Shown in pieces: positions 35,315-45,662 of a DNA stretch of 64,000 bases. The notes under the pieces are model-generated. The model worked only from the letters and a program-made list of their open reading frames with translations, was not told the DNA's origin and did no database searches. Source of the stretch: Microbacterium sp. SA39 (lineage in GTDB: Bacteria > Actinomycetota > Actinomycetes > Actinomycetales > Microbacteriaceae); the NCBI RefSeq assembly GCF_000967865.1, contig NZ_JXRU01000039.1:1-64000 (forward strand). Reading direction: 5' to 3'. Position 1 is the first letter of the stretch. Each line of letters starts with the position of its first letter. The translations under genes were made by a program, and so were the position numbers.

Positions 35315-36775
35315 ATGGACGGGATACTCTCCGCGAACCTGATCTGGACGATTCTGGCACTCGCGGCTCTCGCCATCAACGTGCTCGCGCTGATCTACAT
35401 CCCCCGCGATCGCAAGCCCACCGCGGCGATGGCGTGGCTGCTGCTGATCTTCCTGCTGCCCTTCGTCGGCATGGCGCTCTACCTGCTGATCGGCAACTTC
35501 CGACTGCCGAAGAGACGCCGCGACGAGCAGGCGCGCATCACGGCGATGATCGCCGAACGCGCGGGTGACCATGCACAGGTGGATGCATCTCGATGGCTGC
35601 AGCGCGTGGCTCAGCAGAATCATGCGCTCACGGGGCTGCCTGTGGTCGGCGACTCGTCCGCCCGCCTGATCGACGACTACCAGGGGTCGATCGACGCCAT
35701 GGCCGCGGCGATCGACACCGCGGAACGGTATGTGCACGTGGAGTTCTACATCGTGGCGTGGGATGCCACGACACAGCGGTTCTTCGCGGCGATGGAAGCA
35801 GCGGTGCGGCGAGGTGTGACGGTGCGACTGCTCGCCGACTACATCGCGTCGCGGAAGATCCCGAAGTCGGAGGAGACGTTCGCCGAACTCGACCGCATCG
35901 GCGTGCTCTGGTCGTGGATGCTGCCGGTGCGGCCGTTCAAGCGGGAGTATCAGCGTCCGGATCTGCGCAATCACCGCAAGCTCGTCGTCGTCGACGGGGC
36001 CGTGGGGTTCGTCGGCTCGCAGAACCTCATCTCGCGCGATTACGACTCGGAGAAGAACATCGCGCGCGGCCTGATGTGGCAGGAGCTGGTGTCGCGGGTG
36101 GACGGCGCGGTCGTCGCGCAGGTCGACGCGGTGTTCCTGTCGGACTGGCTGACCGAGACCGGCGAGGACCTGTCCGAGAGCGAGCGCGTTCCGGCATCCG
36201 CTGTTCCGATTCCGCTGGACGCCGATCTGCACTGCCAGATGGTGCCGAGCGGACCGGCGTACGGCACCGAGATCAACCTGCGCATGTTCCTGTCTCTGAT
36301 CCACGGCGCCACCGAGAGGGTCATCCTGACCAGTCCGTACTTCGTGCCGGACGAGGCGATGATCTACGCGATCACGACCGCCTGCCAGCGCGGGCTCGAC
36401 GTGCAGCTGTTCGTCTCGGAGCTCGGCGATCAGGGCATGGTCTATCACGCGCAGCGGTCGTACTACGAGACGCTGCTGCGCGCGGGCGTGCGCATCTTCC
36501 TGTATCCGGCGCCGTACATCCTGCACGCGAAGCACTTCTCGATCGACGACGACGTCGCCGTGATCGGGTCGAGCAACATGGACATCCGGTCGTTCAGCCT
36601 GAACGCCGAGATGTCCCTGCTGGTGCACGGACGCTCGTTCGTGGCCCAGATGCGCGAGGTCGAGCAGAAATACCGCTCCGTCGGACGCGAGCTGACGCTG
36701 GAGGAATGGCTGCGCGAACCCGCGAAGTCGACCTTCCTCGATGGGCTGTTCCGGCTGACCTCCGCCCTGAACTGA
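35315..36775 (+). CDS. cls: Cardiolipin synthase (phospholipase D family)
   Basis: A 486-residue membrane enzyme that joins phosphatidylglycerol molecules into cardiolipin. Two N-terminal helices (LIWTILALAALAINVLALIY, then AMAWLLLIFLLPFVGMALYL) precede two HKD motifs: HRKLVVVDGAVGFVGSQN and HAKHFSIDDDVAVIGSSN. Length and layout match ClsA-type enzymes. AAGGAGG lies 4 nt before the ATG at 35315. Confidence 0.94.
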   Translation: MDGILSANLIWTILALAALAINVLALIYIPRDRKPTAAMAWLLLIFLLPFVGMALYLLIGNFRLPKRRRDEQARITAMIAERAGDHAQVDASRWLQRVAQQNHALTGLPVVGDSSARLIDDYQGSIDAMAAAIDTAERYVHVEFYIVAWDATTQRFFAAMEAAVRRGVTVRLLADYIASRKIPKSEETFAELDRIGVLWSWMLPVRPFKREYQRPDLRNHRKLVVVDGAVGFVGSQNLISRDYDSEKNIARGLMWQELVSRVDGAVVAQVDAVFLSDWLTETGEDLSESERVPASAVPIPLDADLHCQMVPSGPAYGTEINLRMFLSLIHGATERVILTSPYFVPDEAMIYAITTACQRGLDVQLFVSELGDQGMVYHAQRSYYETLLRAGVRIFLYPAPYILHAKHFSIDDDVAVIGSSNMDIRSFSLNAEMSLLVHGRSFVAQMREVEQKYRSVGRELTLEEWLREPAKSTFLDGLFRLTSALN

Positions 36776-36793
36776 GTCTCCGCCGGCGAGACG

Positions 36794-36856
36794 GGTTCCG
36801 GTCGCAAAAACGCAGCTATCCGGGGCCGGGATCGCTGTCTTTTCGCGACCGGAACC
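36794..36856. terminator. 12-bp-arm hairpin of the TTCCGGTCGC type
   Basis: GGTTCCGGTCGC (36794-36805) pairs with GCGACCGGAACC (36845-36856); AAAAAC and CTTTTC continue the pairing on the inside. It separates the convergent cls and PucR-like genes. The arm core matches the element at 23641-23731. Confidence 0.7.
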
Positions 36857-36872
36857 TCGAGTTGCCGGAGTC

Positions 36873-37868
36873 TCAGCTGGCGAGACGCAGCAGCATCCGG
36901 GCCAGGACGAAGCGGGCGTGCCCGCGAGAGGTGCGGGGGTCGTAGCCGAGAGTCTCGGTGAGCGCGGTCAGCCGGTCCTGCACGCTCGAGTGATGGCGCC
37001 CCAGACGAACGGCGGCCGCGCGCACACTCTGCTCGTCGGTCACCGCATCGAGCAGCTCGAGGCTGCGGGGATCGAGACGCGCGAGCACCGCGGCATCCGG
37101 ATGCAGCGGGCCGGAGTCGGCCGTCTCGGCGATCAGCAGCATCGCTCCGAGGTCGGCGGCCGCAAGCGTGGGCTCTTCGGCAGAGGTCAGCCGCACAGCG
37201 ATGAGCGCCGCCGACCAGGATTCGGGAAGGTGCGCTTCCGTTCCGGACGTGCCGACGCCGCAGCGCCGGTCGGGCGTCTCGTCCCAGGCGTCTTCCACCG
37301 CCTCACCTTCGGCGAGGATGGTCGCCCGAGTGAGGCCGTGCCGCGTGGCCACGACGGCGGACGGATGCTGCGCCCGGGGCGCCGGATCGAGAAGGGAGGC
37401 GACGACGCGGAAGCGACCGGGGGGCAATCGCAACCGAGACTGCGCGGCGGCCCGCTCGTCCGGACCGGCGTAGGAGCTGATGGCGAGCTCCACCGCGCTC
37501 TCGGGCCCGACGGATCGCCGCGCGCGGATGATGCCGAGCGCGAGCGCGAGCCGCTCCAGGATCATCGCGTCGTTCGTGTGCGGCTCGCCCTCGCGTTCGA
37601 TCCAGGCGACGGCATCCCTTCCGCTGTCGCGCAGCATCCATCCGTCGTCGGGATCGGCCGGGTCGACGCGCACACCGTCGGCGCGCACGCGCATGATCTG
37701 CCGACCATCGCGCTGCCCGACGGTCGCGCCGCTCAGCACCGCCGCACCACGCAGCATGCTCTCGACGCCGACAGATCGTGCCACGAGCGCATCGAAATAG
37801 GTGACGACCTTGAGGGTCTCGCTGGCATCCGGGTCGAGGGCGGTGAGCCGCCCCAGCAGATCTTGCAT
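36873..37868 (-). CDS. PucR/CdaR-like transcriptional regulator
   Basis: A 331-residue protein with a C-terminal PucR-type helix-turn-helix (SVRAAAVRLGRHHSSVQDRL, then LGYDPRTSRGHARFVLARML). The preceding region has weak GGDEF-like/PucR character (HPSAVVATRHGLTRATILAEG). PucR relatives respond to metabolites such as purine or aromatic catabolites. I chose the ATG at 37868, 6 nt after GGAG and about 20 nt after the start expected from TAGGGT (complement of 37895-37900). An ATG at 37880 is the alternative. The same-strand esterase gene lies just upstream. Confidence 0.8.
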   Translation of the reverse strand: MQDLLGRLTALDPDASETLKVVTYFDALVARSVGVESMLRGAAVLSGATVGQRDGRQIMRVRADGVRVDPADPDDGWMLRDSGRDAVAWIEREGEPHTNDAMILERLALALGIIRARRSVGPESAVELAISSYAGPDERAAAQSRLRLPPGRFRVVASLLDPAPRAQHPSAVVATRHGLTRATILAEGEAVEDAWDETPDRRCGVGTSGTEAHLPESWSAALIAVRLTSAEEPTLAAADLGAMLLIAETADSGPLHPDAAVLARLDPRSLELLDAVTDEQSVRAAAVRLGRHHSSVQDRLTALTETLGYDPRTSRGHARFVLARMLLRLAS

Positions 37869-37887
37869 GTCGGGCTCCATCGCGCGG

Positions 37888-37936
37888 GAGTTCCACCCTA
37901 CGGGGTCGCCGTCGCGGCCCCGCAGGCATGGAACTC
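37888..37936 (-). promoter_or_regulatory. Hairpin between the esterase and the PucR-like gene
   Basis: GAGTTCCA (37888-37895) pairs with TGGAACTC (37929-37936), with CGGGG/CCCCG pairing inside (37901-37905, 37917-37921). It covers the esterase stop and overlaps the regulator's -10 element, so it may be a terminator or an operator. Confidence 0.4.
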
Positions 37937-38903
37937 AGGCGAGCAGGCGGTTCACCCAGCTGTCGCGGGCGGCGAGCATCGCCTGGGCGACGGCAGCATG
38001 AGGAGCGAACATGTCGAACCCGTGGAAGCCGCCGGCCCACACGTGCAGCTCGGCCTGGACTCCGGCCTCCCAGAGCCGCGTGGCATAGGCGACGTCCTCG
38101 TCGCGGAAGACCTCGGCGCTGCCGCAGTCGATGAACGCCGGCGGGAGGCCTGCGAGATTCATCGCGCGAGCGGGGGCGGCGTAGATCGAGACGTCGGCGC
38201 CGCCCTTGCGGTCACCGAGCAGGGCGGTCCAGCCGGTGATGTTGGAGCCGCGGTCCCAGACGCCGATCCCGTCGATCTGCTGGGTCGAGACGGTCTCGTC
38301 GCGGTCATCCAGCATCGGGTAGATGAGCAGCTGCCCGATGAGTTCGGGTCCACGACGGTCGCGGGCCAGCAGCGCCGTTCCTGCCGCGAGCCCGCCGCCG
38401 GCGCTGCCACCGCCGATCAGGAGCCGCGAGAGGTCGATGCCGAGATCACCGGCGTTGTCCGCCGTCCAGACGAGCGCGGCGTAGCAGTCCTCCACAGGGA
38501 AGGGATCGGGGAACTCGGGCGCGAGCCGGTACTCGACCGTCACGATCACGCCGTTGAAGCGCTCGGCCCAGTCGAGGAAGCCGACGACGCCCAGCCAGCG
38601 GTTGCCGATGATCATGCCGCCGCCGTGCGTGTGGAAGAAGCCGGGACCGGTGCCCGTGCGCCCTTCCTTCTCGATGACGGACACGACGATCTCGTCGCCC
38701 TCGTGTCCAGCGATCGTCACGTCGCGTCGGGTGAAGCCGCGCCCGTCGAGCACGGCGAAGATCTCGTCGTCCCCGCTGATGGGGGACTGACGGAGAAGCG
38801 GGATCATCTCCGATGTCAGTGTCGACGGCAGCTGGTCGCCGACGAGGGCGAGAGCGGCCTCGAGCTCGGGGTCGAAGGGCGGGCGAGCGAGCGTGTCAGT
38901 CAT
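37935..38903 (-). CDS. Alpha/beta hydrolase, hormone-sensitive-lipase family
   Basis: A 322-residue esterase. The oxyanion motif HTHGGG (the HGGG of the family), the nucleophile elbow GGGSAGGG (Ser), an Asp in EVFRDEDV, and the His in GGFHGFD form the catalytic set. Substrates are typically short-chain esters. The ATG at 38903 follows AAAGGAG by 5 nt; upstream in-frame sequence is not supported. The adjacent PucR-like regulator may control it. Confidence 0.9.
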   Translation of the reverse strand: MTDTLARPPFDPELEAALALVGDQLPSTLTSEMIPLLRQSPISGDDEIFAVLDGRGFTRRDVTIAGHEGDEIVVSVIEKEGRTGTGPGFFHTHGGGMIIGNRWLGVVGFLDWAERFNGVIVTVEYRLAPEFPDPFPVEDCYAALVWTADNAGDLGIDLSRLLIGGGSAGGGLAAGTALLARDRRGPELIGQLLIYPMLDDRDETVSTQQIDGIGVWDRGSNITGWTALLGDRKGGADVSIYAAPARAMNLAGLPPAFIDCGSAEVFRDEDVAYATRLWEAGVQAELHVWAGGFHGFDMFAPHAAVAQAMLAARDSWVNRLLA

Positions 38904-39037
38904 CAGAACTCCTTTGTCCTCGCCGTCTGCATGGCGGCGTCCCGCCAGCATCCTTCACGACTTCCCCGAGGGTAACCCGCCACCCGCACCCGATCCGCCC
39001 GGCGGATGCCGCCATGTGGCGGGGAGGCTCGTCGAGG

Positions 39038-39745
39038 TCAGCCTGCGAAGGACAGGCCCGCGGCGAGCGCGAAGCCGAGCACGGTCGCAAGACCTGTCGC
39101 CTCCTTCGCCTTCGACTGCGCCTCGGGGATCATCGAGTCCACGAGCATGACGAGCAGGGCGCCGGCCGCGAACCCGCTCGCCGCCGTGCGGAAGGCATCG
39201 CCGGTGACCGTTGCCAGGGCGAAGCCCGCGATCGTGGCGAGCGCGCAGACGATGGCGACGCCGCCCCAGAGGAGCAGCACCCGCGATTTCGCCATGCCGC
39301 CCTCGAGCAGGTCGGCGGCCGACCCGATCGATTCCGGTAGGTTCGAGACGAGGATGGCGACGACGAGAGCGATGCTCACGGGCTCGCCGGATGCGAGTCC
39401 GATGCCGAGCACGAGCTGCTCGGGGATCCCGTCGAGAAGGGCGCCGACCGCGAGCTGACCGCCTCCGGCATCGCCCTTCTTCTTCGCGGCCCTCGCATCG
39501 AGAATGCGGGCAGCGATGTAATAGGCGAGCGCTCCTGCCGTGACCCCGACGACGAGCGGTACGGCCCCGCCGCGCTCGAGGCCTTCTTCCCAGAGCTCGA
39601 AGGCGATGGACGCCATGAGCGCTCCGGCACCGAACCCGAGCACGATGCCGAGCCAGCGCGGGGGCCAGGTCCGCAACATCGCGAGCACGGCTCCGACGAA
39701 CAGCGGGGACGCCGCGACCACGCCCCACAGCACTGCTTCGCCCAT
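39038..39745 (-). CDS. ZIP-family metal transporter
   Basis: A 235-residue membrane protein with about eight helices. The metal-site helices are degenerate compared with ZupT: LLDGIPEQLVLGIGLASGEP (helix 4) and VSNLPESIGSAADL (helix 5) retain Pro-Glu pairs and Asn but fewer His than usual. Likely a divalent cation (zinc or similar) permease or a relative. The ATG at 39745 has GGAGG 5 nt upstream. Confidence 0.85.
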   Translation of the reverse strand: MGEAVLWGVVAASPLFVGAVLAMLRTWPPRWLGIVLGFGAGALMASIAFELWEEGLERGGAVPLVVGVTAGALAYYIAARILDARAAKKKGDAGGGQLAVGALLDGIPEQLVLGIGLASGEPVSIALVVAILVSNLPESIGSAADLLEGGMAKSRVLLLWGGVAIVCALATIAGFALATVTGDAFRTAASGFAAGALLVMLVDSMIPEAQSKAKEATGLATVLGFALAAGLSFAG

Positions 39746-39828
39746 GGCCACCTCCGCCTGACACTCTGGCACGGTGAAGGCGGATTCCTGCTGCTTGCGC
39801 GCAACCGTTCACCGGACCATTCTAATGG

Positions 39829-39834
39829 TATCAT
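39829..39834 (+). promoter_or_regulatory. -10 element (TATCAT) of leaderless vapBC
   Basis: TATCAT ends 6 nt before the antitoxin ATG. It lies within ATGGTATC/ATGGTATG direct repeats and an ATCATGAT palindrome (39824-39843), a good site for autoregulation by the VapBC complex. Confidence 0.5.
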
Positions 39835-40033
39835 GATGGTATGCGATCAACCATGGATAAGGCAGGGCGCATTGTGATCCCCGCGCAGATTCGCGAGCGC
39901 CTCGGCATTCTTCCTGGACCCGTCGATCTGATCATCGATGGCACAGGCGTACGAATCGAGGTCGAGGCCCGCGGCAAAGTCGTCGAGGAAGACGGAATAT
40001 TGGTAATCACAGGCGGTCCGGCGCTCACCGCCG

Positions 40034-41970
<1,937 letters not shown>

Positions 41971-41976
41971 CCCTCG

Positions 41977-42028
41977 TCAGGTCGGGGACCGCTGACCTGA
42001 GGGGGCGGATGCCGCGGCATCCGCCCCC
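41977..42028 (+). terminator. Double hairpin terminator after argG
   Basis: TCAGGTC (41977-41983) pairs with GACCTGA (41993-41999). Directly after, GGGGGCGGATGCC (42001-42013) pairs with GGCATCCGCCCCC (42016-42028), followed by TTCGTCGT. It is the strongest terminator-like structure in the window. Confidence 0.8.
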
Positions 42029-42055
42029 TTCGTCGTGCCGGCTCCGCGTCGCGCC

Positions 42056-42141
42056 GTGCACAATTCAGCAAGAATTCGGCTGAACCGGTCCGAATCAGAC
42101 TTTCCGCGGGGAGAACGTGCGTTCTTTGCTGAGTTGTGCAC
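42056..42141. repeat. 86-bp palindrome, family 2, copy 1
   Basis: GTGCACAATTCAGCAAGAAT and TC (42056-42077) return as GTTCTTTGCTGAGTTGTGCA plus C (42121-42141) around a 43-nt loop. Two further copies are at 54362-54446 and 55429-55513. Confidence 0.85.
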
Positions 42142-42174
42142 ACGCCGAAGTGGAGAGGCTGTGAGTCCTCCGAG

Positions 42175-42209
42175 TTATCTTGCACACGACTGTGCACAAT
42201 AACTAGCAT
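42175..42209 (+). promoter_or_regulatory. Promoter and palindromic operator of the TetR gene
   Basis: TGCACA-N4-TGTGCA (42181-42196), with matching outer TTAT (42175) and ATAA (42199-42202), forms a 28-bp dyad. It lies between a -35 like TTGCAC (42180) and the -10 TAGCAT (42204-42209). The ATG follows the -10 by 6 nt, so the mRNA is probably leaderless and autorepressed. Confidence 0.6.
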
Positions 42210-42215
42210 GGAGGC

Positions 42216-42863
42216 ATGACCACCCGCCCACCGCGCCGCGACGCCGTCGAGAATCGCGCCGGCATCCTGTCCGCCGCCCGCTCGACGCTCGCGAACGACC
42301 CCTACGCCTCCGTCGACGTCATCGCCCGCAGCGCCGGCCTCTCGCGTCGCACCCTCTACGGGCACTTCGACGACCGCGAGGCGCTGATCCGCGAACTCAT
42401 CTCCAGCGGTGCGCAGCGCTTCAACGCCATCGCCGCGTCGGTCGACGACCCGGATGCTCGGCTCGCTCTCGCACGCCTCGCCGCCCGTCTCTGGCAGGAG
42501 GCCGCGCACGTGCAGGTCGCTGCAGCCCTCGCCCTCGACGAGGCCCACGTCGAACACACGGCCGCAGCGCTCGCACCTCTCCGCCGCACGGTCGCAGCCC
42601 TCGTCCGTCGCGGACAGGAGGACGGCAGCTTCCGCACCGACCTCGCCTCCCCCACGCTCGCGCGACTGATCGAGGAGATGTCGCGCACCGTCGTCTCCCG
42701 CACGGATGCCGCGAGCACGGGCGCCGCGAACGTCGCAGTCCGCACGGTGCTCAGCATCGCCGGCCTGTCCTGGCGAGAGGCCGACGAGCTGCTCGCCGCG
42801 CATTCCGACATCGTCGCGTCCGCCATCGCGCAGGAGGCCATCGACCCCGAGACCGACGCATGA
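42216..42863 (+). CDS. TetR-family repressor
   Basis: A 215-residue regulator with N-terminal helix-turn-helix DPYASVDVIARSAGLSRRTL (about 29-48), then YGHFDDREALIRELI, which is the TetR signature. The rest is a helical ligand domain. It overlaps the next gene by 4 bp (ATGA) and shares an operon with a degenerate ABC ATPase and a YhgE/Pip protein. An inverted repeat in its promoter suggests autoregulation. The inducer is unknown. Confidence 0.92.
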   Translation: MTTRPPRRDAVENRAGILSAARSTLANDPYASVDVIARSAGLSRRTLYGHFDDREALIRELISSGAQRFNAIAASVDDPDARLALARLAARLWQEAAHVQVAAALALDEAHVEHTAAALAPLRRTVAALVRRGQEDGSFRTDLASPTLARLIEEMSRTVVSRTDAASTGAANVAVRTVLSIAGLSWREADELLAAHSDIVASAIAQEAIDPETDA

Positions 42864-43549
42864 GGATCACGCTGCACGATGTGCGCAAGGGCCGCGGCGG
42901 GCAGGCGTTGCCCCTGACGAACCTCGAGTTCCACACCGGCGCCGTACGGTTCGCGCTGGCCGAGACCGAGCAGCGGCCGACCATCCTCGGACTGATCGCC
43001 AGCGGGCGGATGCACCCCGACGCCGGCAGAGTCACCCTCGACGGGGCCGAGAACGCGAGAGCGCTGCGAAGACGCTGCGCGCTCGTGGACGCACCTGACG
43101 CCAGCGACCCGCACGCCGACATCAGCGTCGCGGGCGTCGTGGGGGAAGAGCTCATGTTCGCCGGCGTCGGCGCGACGCCGCTGCACGCCCGACGCTGGCT
43201 CGCGCAACTCGGCTTCAGCGAGCTTGCATCCGTCCCCATCGGCAGCGTCGATCCCGCCGCCCGGGTACGGATCATGTGCGAACTGGCCGTCCTGCGCGAA
43301 GGCGTGGAGGGCATCGTGCTCGTCTCCCCCGACCGCCACGGCGGCAGCCCCGACGGCTGGTGGCGCATCTCGGGCGAGTTCGCCGACCGCGGCTACGCGA
43401 TGCTCGTGATCGTCGGCGGTTCTGCGGCCGTCGCCCTCGAGCGGATGCAGGAGTTCGACGCGATCAACGCCTCGGGCCCGGTCGAACCGCTCGTGCTCGA
43501 TGCCCCTGCCGCGGAACCGGCCCCGGCCCCGGAAGGAACCGCATCATGA
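42860..43549 (+). CDS. Degenerate ABC-ATPase-like protein
   Basis: A 229-residue protein with the outline of an ABC ATPase but without its catalytic motifs. It begins MRITLHDVRKGRGGQALPLT, and HPDAGRVTLDG follows at the place expected after Walker A. The P-loop position reads LAETEQRPTIL, with no GxxGxGK[ST]. The signature region is SVDPAARVRIMCELAVLREG instead of LSGGQ, and Walker B is IVLVSPDRHG, without DE. It probably cannot hydrolyse ATP. It is coupled to TetR and YhgE genes by 4-bp overlaps, so it may be a structural partner of the YhgE protein. Confidence 0.8.
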   Translation: MRITLHDVRKGRGGQALPLTNLEFHTGAVRFALAETEQRPTILGLIASGRMHPDAGRVTLDGAENARALRRRCALVDAPDASDPHADISVAGVVGEELMFAGVGATPLHARRWLAQLGFSELASVPIGSVDPAARVRIMCELAVLREGVEGIVLVSPDRHGGSPDGWWRISGEFADRGYAMLVIVGGSAAVALERMQEFDAINASGPVEPLVLDAPAAEPAPAPEGTAS

Positions 43550-45381
43550 AGGTCCCCTCCATGATCGCCGCCGAACTGCGGCGTCTCACGGCCAGCAGGA
43601 TGGGCATCATCGCGCTCGTGGCGCTGATCTGCGTGCCGATCCTCTACGGCGGCCTCTACCTGTGGGCGAACCAGGACCCTTATGCGAAGTTCCCCGAGGT
43701 GCCAGTGGCACTCGTGGTCGACGACACCGGGGCCCCGTCGACGAGCTCAGGGACCGAAGGAAGCGATCCCGACACCGTGAACTACGGCGAGGACGTCGCC
43801 GACAACCTCATCGAGGGCAATGCCTTCGACTGGCAGCGGATGACGGCCGCCGAGGCCGCCGACGCTCTCCGCGACGGAGCCGTCGACTTCACGGTGACGA
43901 TCCCTGCCGACTTCTCGTCCGCGCTCACGTCGGCGGCCGGCGACGATCCGCACCAGGCACGGATCGACCTCGAGACCAACGACGCGAACAACTATCTCGC
44001 GTCCTCTATGGGCACCCAGGCGGTGGAGAAGATCCGCAGCTCCGTCGCCGAGATGGTCGGAAGCGAAGCGGCCGAACGACTGCTCACCGGGCTGAGCGAC
44101 GTCCGGGACGGCCTGGTCACCGCCGCAGACGGCGCGACGCAGTTGACCGACGGCGCGAACACGGCGGCATCCGGCAGCACCACCCTCGCCGACGGCACGG
44201 CGAAGCTCGCCGACGGTACCGCCCAGCTCGCGACGGGCGCCCGGACGCTCGCCGACGGCGCTCAGCAGGTGAGCGCGGGCAACCGCCAGCTCGCCGACGT
44301 CGCCGACCGCGCGGGTTCCGCGGTGCAGCAGGCAGCCGACGCCCTCCCGCAGGTGCGCACCGACATCACGTCCACCCTCGTCGAACAGGGCCTGACGCAG
44401 GAGGAGATCGACCGGGTGCTCGCGACCCTCGACCCGCTCGCGAGCCGCCTGCAGGACGGCAACACGCGGGTGCAGTCCGCGGTCGGCGATGTCGACCGGC
44501 TCGCTGCCGGCGCGGCATCCGTCGCCTCCGGTGCCTCGGAACTCGCCACCGGTGCCGGCACGGTCGCCTCCGGTGCAGCATCCGCGAACGACGGCGCTGC
44601 GCAGCTGCGCGACGGCCTGGGAACGCTGGCTTCCGGCGCTGCCGAACTGCGCGACGGCCTGTCCGACGGCGTCACGCAGATCCCGGCATCCACCCCCGAA
44701 CTCCGCACCCTGCAGGCCGACACCATATCCGATCCGGTGAAGGTGTCCAGCGACAAGGTCGCCTCGGCCGAGGACTACGGCGCAGGTCTCGCGCCGTTCT
44801 TCGCGGCGCTCTCCGCCTGGATCGGCATCTACGCCCTCTTCCTCATCGTGAAGCCGATCTCGCGTCGCGCGATCACCGCGCTGCACTCTCCGGTGCGCAT
44901 CACGCTCGCCGGTTGGTTGACGCCGGCGGCGCTGGGCGCGGTACAGATGGTCGGGCTCATGGGCATTCTCGCGATCACGCTCGGCTTCACATTCCACAAT
45001 CCGCTCGGCACGCTCGGCGTGATGGTGCTCGCCTCCGCGACGTTCGCGGCGATCATCCTCGCGCTCAATGTCTGGCTCGGTTCGGTCGGCCAGTTCCTCG
45101 GGTTGGTGCTGATGGTGCTGCAGCTCGTGACCGCCGGCGGCACCTTCCCCTGGCAGACGCTGCCCGCCCCGCTCGCTGCGCTGCACCATGTGCTGCCGCT
45201 GGGATACGTCGTCGACGCGATGCGCCAGCTCATGTACGGCGGCGACCTCGCCCGCGCCGGCTGGGACCTCGCGGTGCTCGCCTTCTGGCTGGTCGGCGCC
45301 CTGGCGTTCGCGATGATCGGAGTGACGCGGATGACGCATCGACGCACTCTGCGGGATCTGCAGCCGAGCCTGATCGGCTGA
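43546..45381 (+). CDS. YhgE/Pip-domain membrane protein
   Basis: A 611-residue protein of the YhgE/Pip (phage infection protein) family. One N-terminal helix is followed by a large extracellular part (about 35-420) with many LxDGAxxLxxGA repeats predicted to be helical. Five C-terminal helices in an ABC2-type arrangement end with LPLGYVVDAMRQLMYGGDL. Homologs include Pip of lactococcal phage infection and EsaA/YueB of type VII secretion; no ESX genes are near. A short DNA repeat adds PSTSSGT near residue 65. The start overlaps the preceding stop by ATGA. Confidence 0.9.
   Translation: MKVPSMIAAELRRLTASRMGIIALVALICVPILYGGLYLWANQDPYAKFPEVPVALVVDDTGAPSTSSGTEGSDPDTVNYGEDVADNLIEGNAFDWQRMTAAEAADALRDGAVDFTVTIPADFSSALTSAAGDDPHQARIDLETNDANNYLASSMGTQAVEKIRSSVAEMVGSEAAERLLTGLSDVRDGLVTAADGATQLTDGANTAASGSTTLADGTAKLADGTAQLATGARTLADGAQQVSAGNRQLADVADRAGSAVQQAADALPQVRTDITSTLVEQGLTQEEIDRVLATLDPLASRLQDGNTRVQSAVGDVDRLAAGAASVASGASELATGAGTVASGAASANDGAAQLRDGLGTLASGAAELRDGLSDGVTQIPASTPELRTLQADTISDPVKVSSDKVASAEDYGAGLAPFFAALSAWIGIYALFLIVKPISRRAITALHSPVRITLAGWLTPAALGAVQMVGLMGILAITLGFTFHNPLGTLGVMVLASATFAAIILALNVWLGSVGQFLGLVLMVLQLVTAGGTFPWQTLPAPLAALHHVLPLGYVVDAMRQLMYGGDLARAGWDLAVLAFWLVGALAFAMIGVTRMTHRRTLRDLQPSLIG
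43731..43755 (+). repeat. TCGACGAGCTCAGGGACC short repeat inside YhgE gene
   Basis: GGCCCCGTCGACGAGCTCAG and GGACC match the unit at 28775-28797 and 32256-32278. It is translated as GAPSTSSGT at the start of the extracellular region. Confidence 0.75.
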
Positions 45382-45421
45382 CTGAGCCGTCCACAGGAGC
45401 GCTTCGGACGGTGGATCGCGC

Positions 45422-45613
45422 CTATGACTCGATGCACCGGCTGACGATCGACGTCACCACGGCCGCGACGAGGCCTGCACCGAGAGCAGCGAGCCCGCGG
45501 AGGACGATGTGCCAGTCGGTCCACAGCGCGAGCCCGATGCTCACCAACAGAATGGTCACGAACAGAGCGGCGGTCGCTGCCCCGCCTCCTTTTCGATTCG
45601 AGCGTGCGGTCAT
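45422..45613 (-). CDS. Small two-helix membrane protein, possible bacteriocin accessory
   Basis: A 63-residue protein with a short basic N-terminus and two membrane helices (AATAALFVTILLVSIGLALW and LRGLAALGAGLVAAVVTSIV). It is the last gene on the minus strand of the bacteriocin cluster, 49 bp after the ABC permease. Small membrane proteins at this position sometimes give self-immunity, but nothing in the sequence shows that. It converges on the YhgE gene. Confidence 0.7.
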   Translation of the reverse strand: MTARSNRKGGGAATAALFVTILLVSIGLALWTDWHIVLRGLAALGAGLVAAVVTSIVSRCIES

Positions 45614-45662
45614 CGGCGTTCCTTCATTCGGGTCGGTTTCGGTCGAGGATCGTGGGGGGCGC

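Noticed and set aside
42056..42215. Riboswitch or attenuator upstream of the TetR gene
   Set aside because: The structure is a family 2 repeat, and the TetR gene seems leaderless with its own promoter after it.
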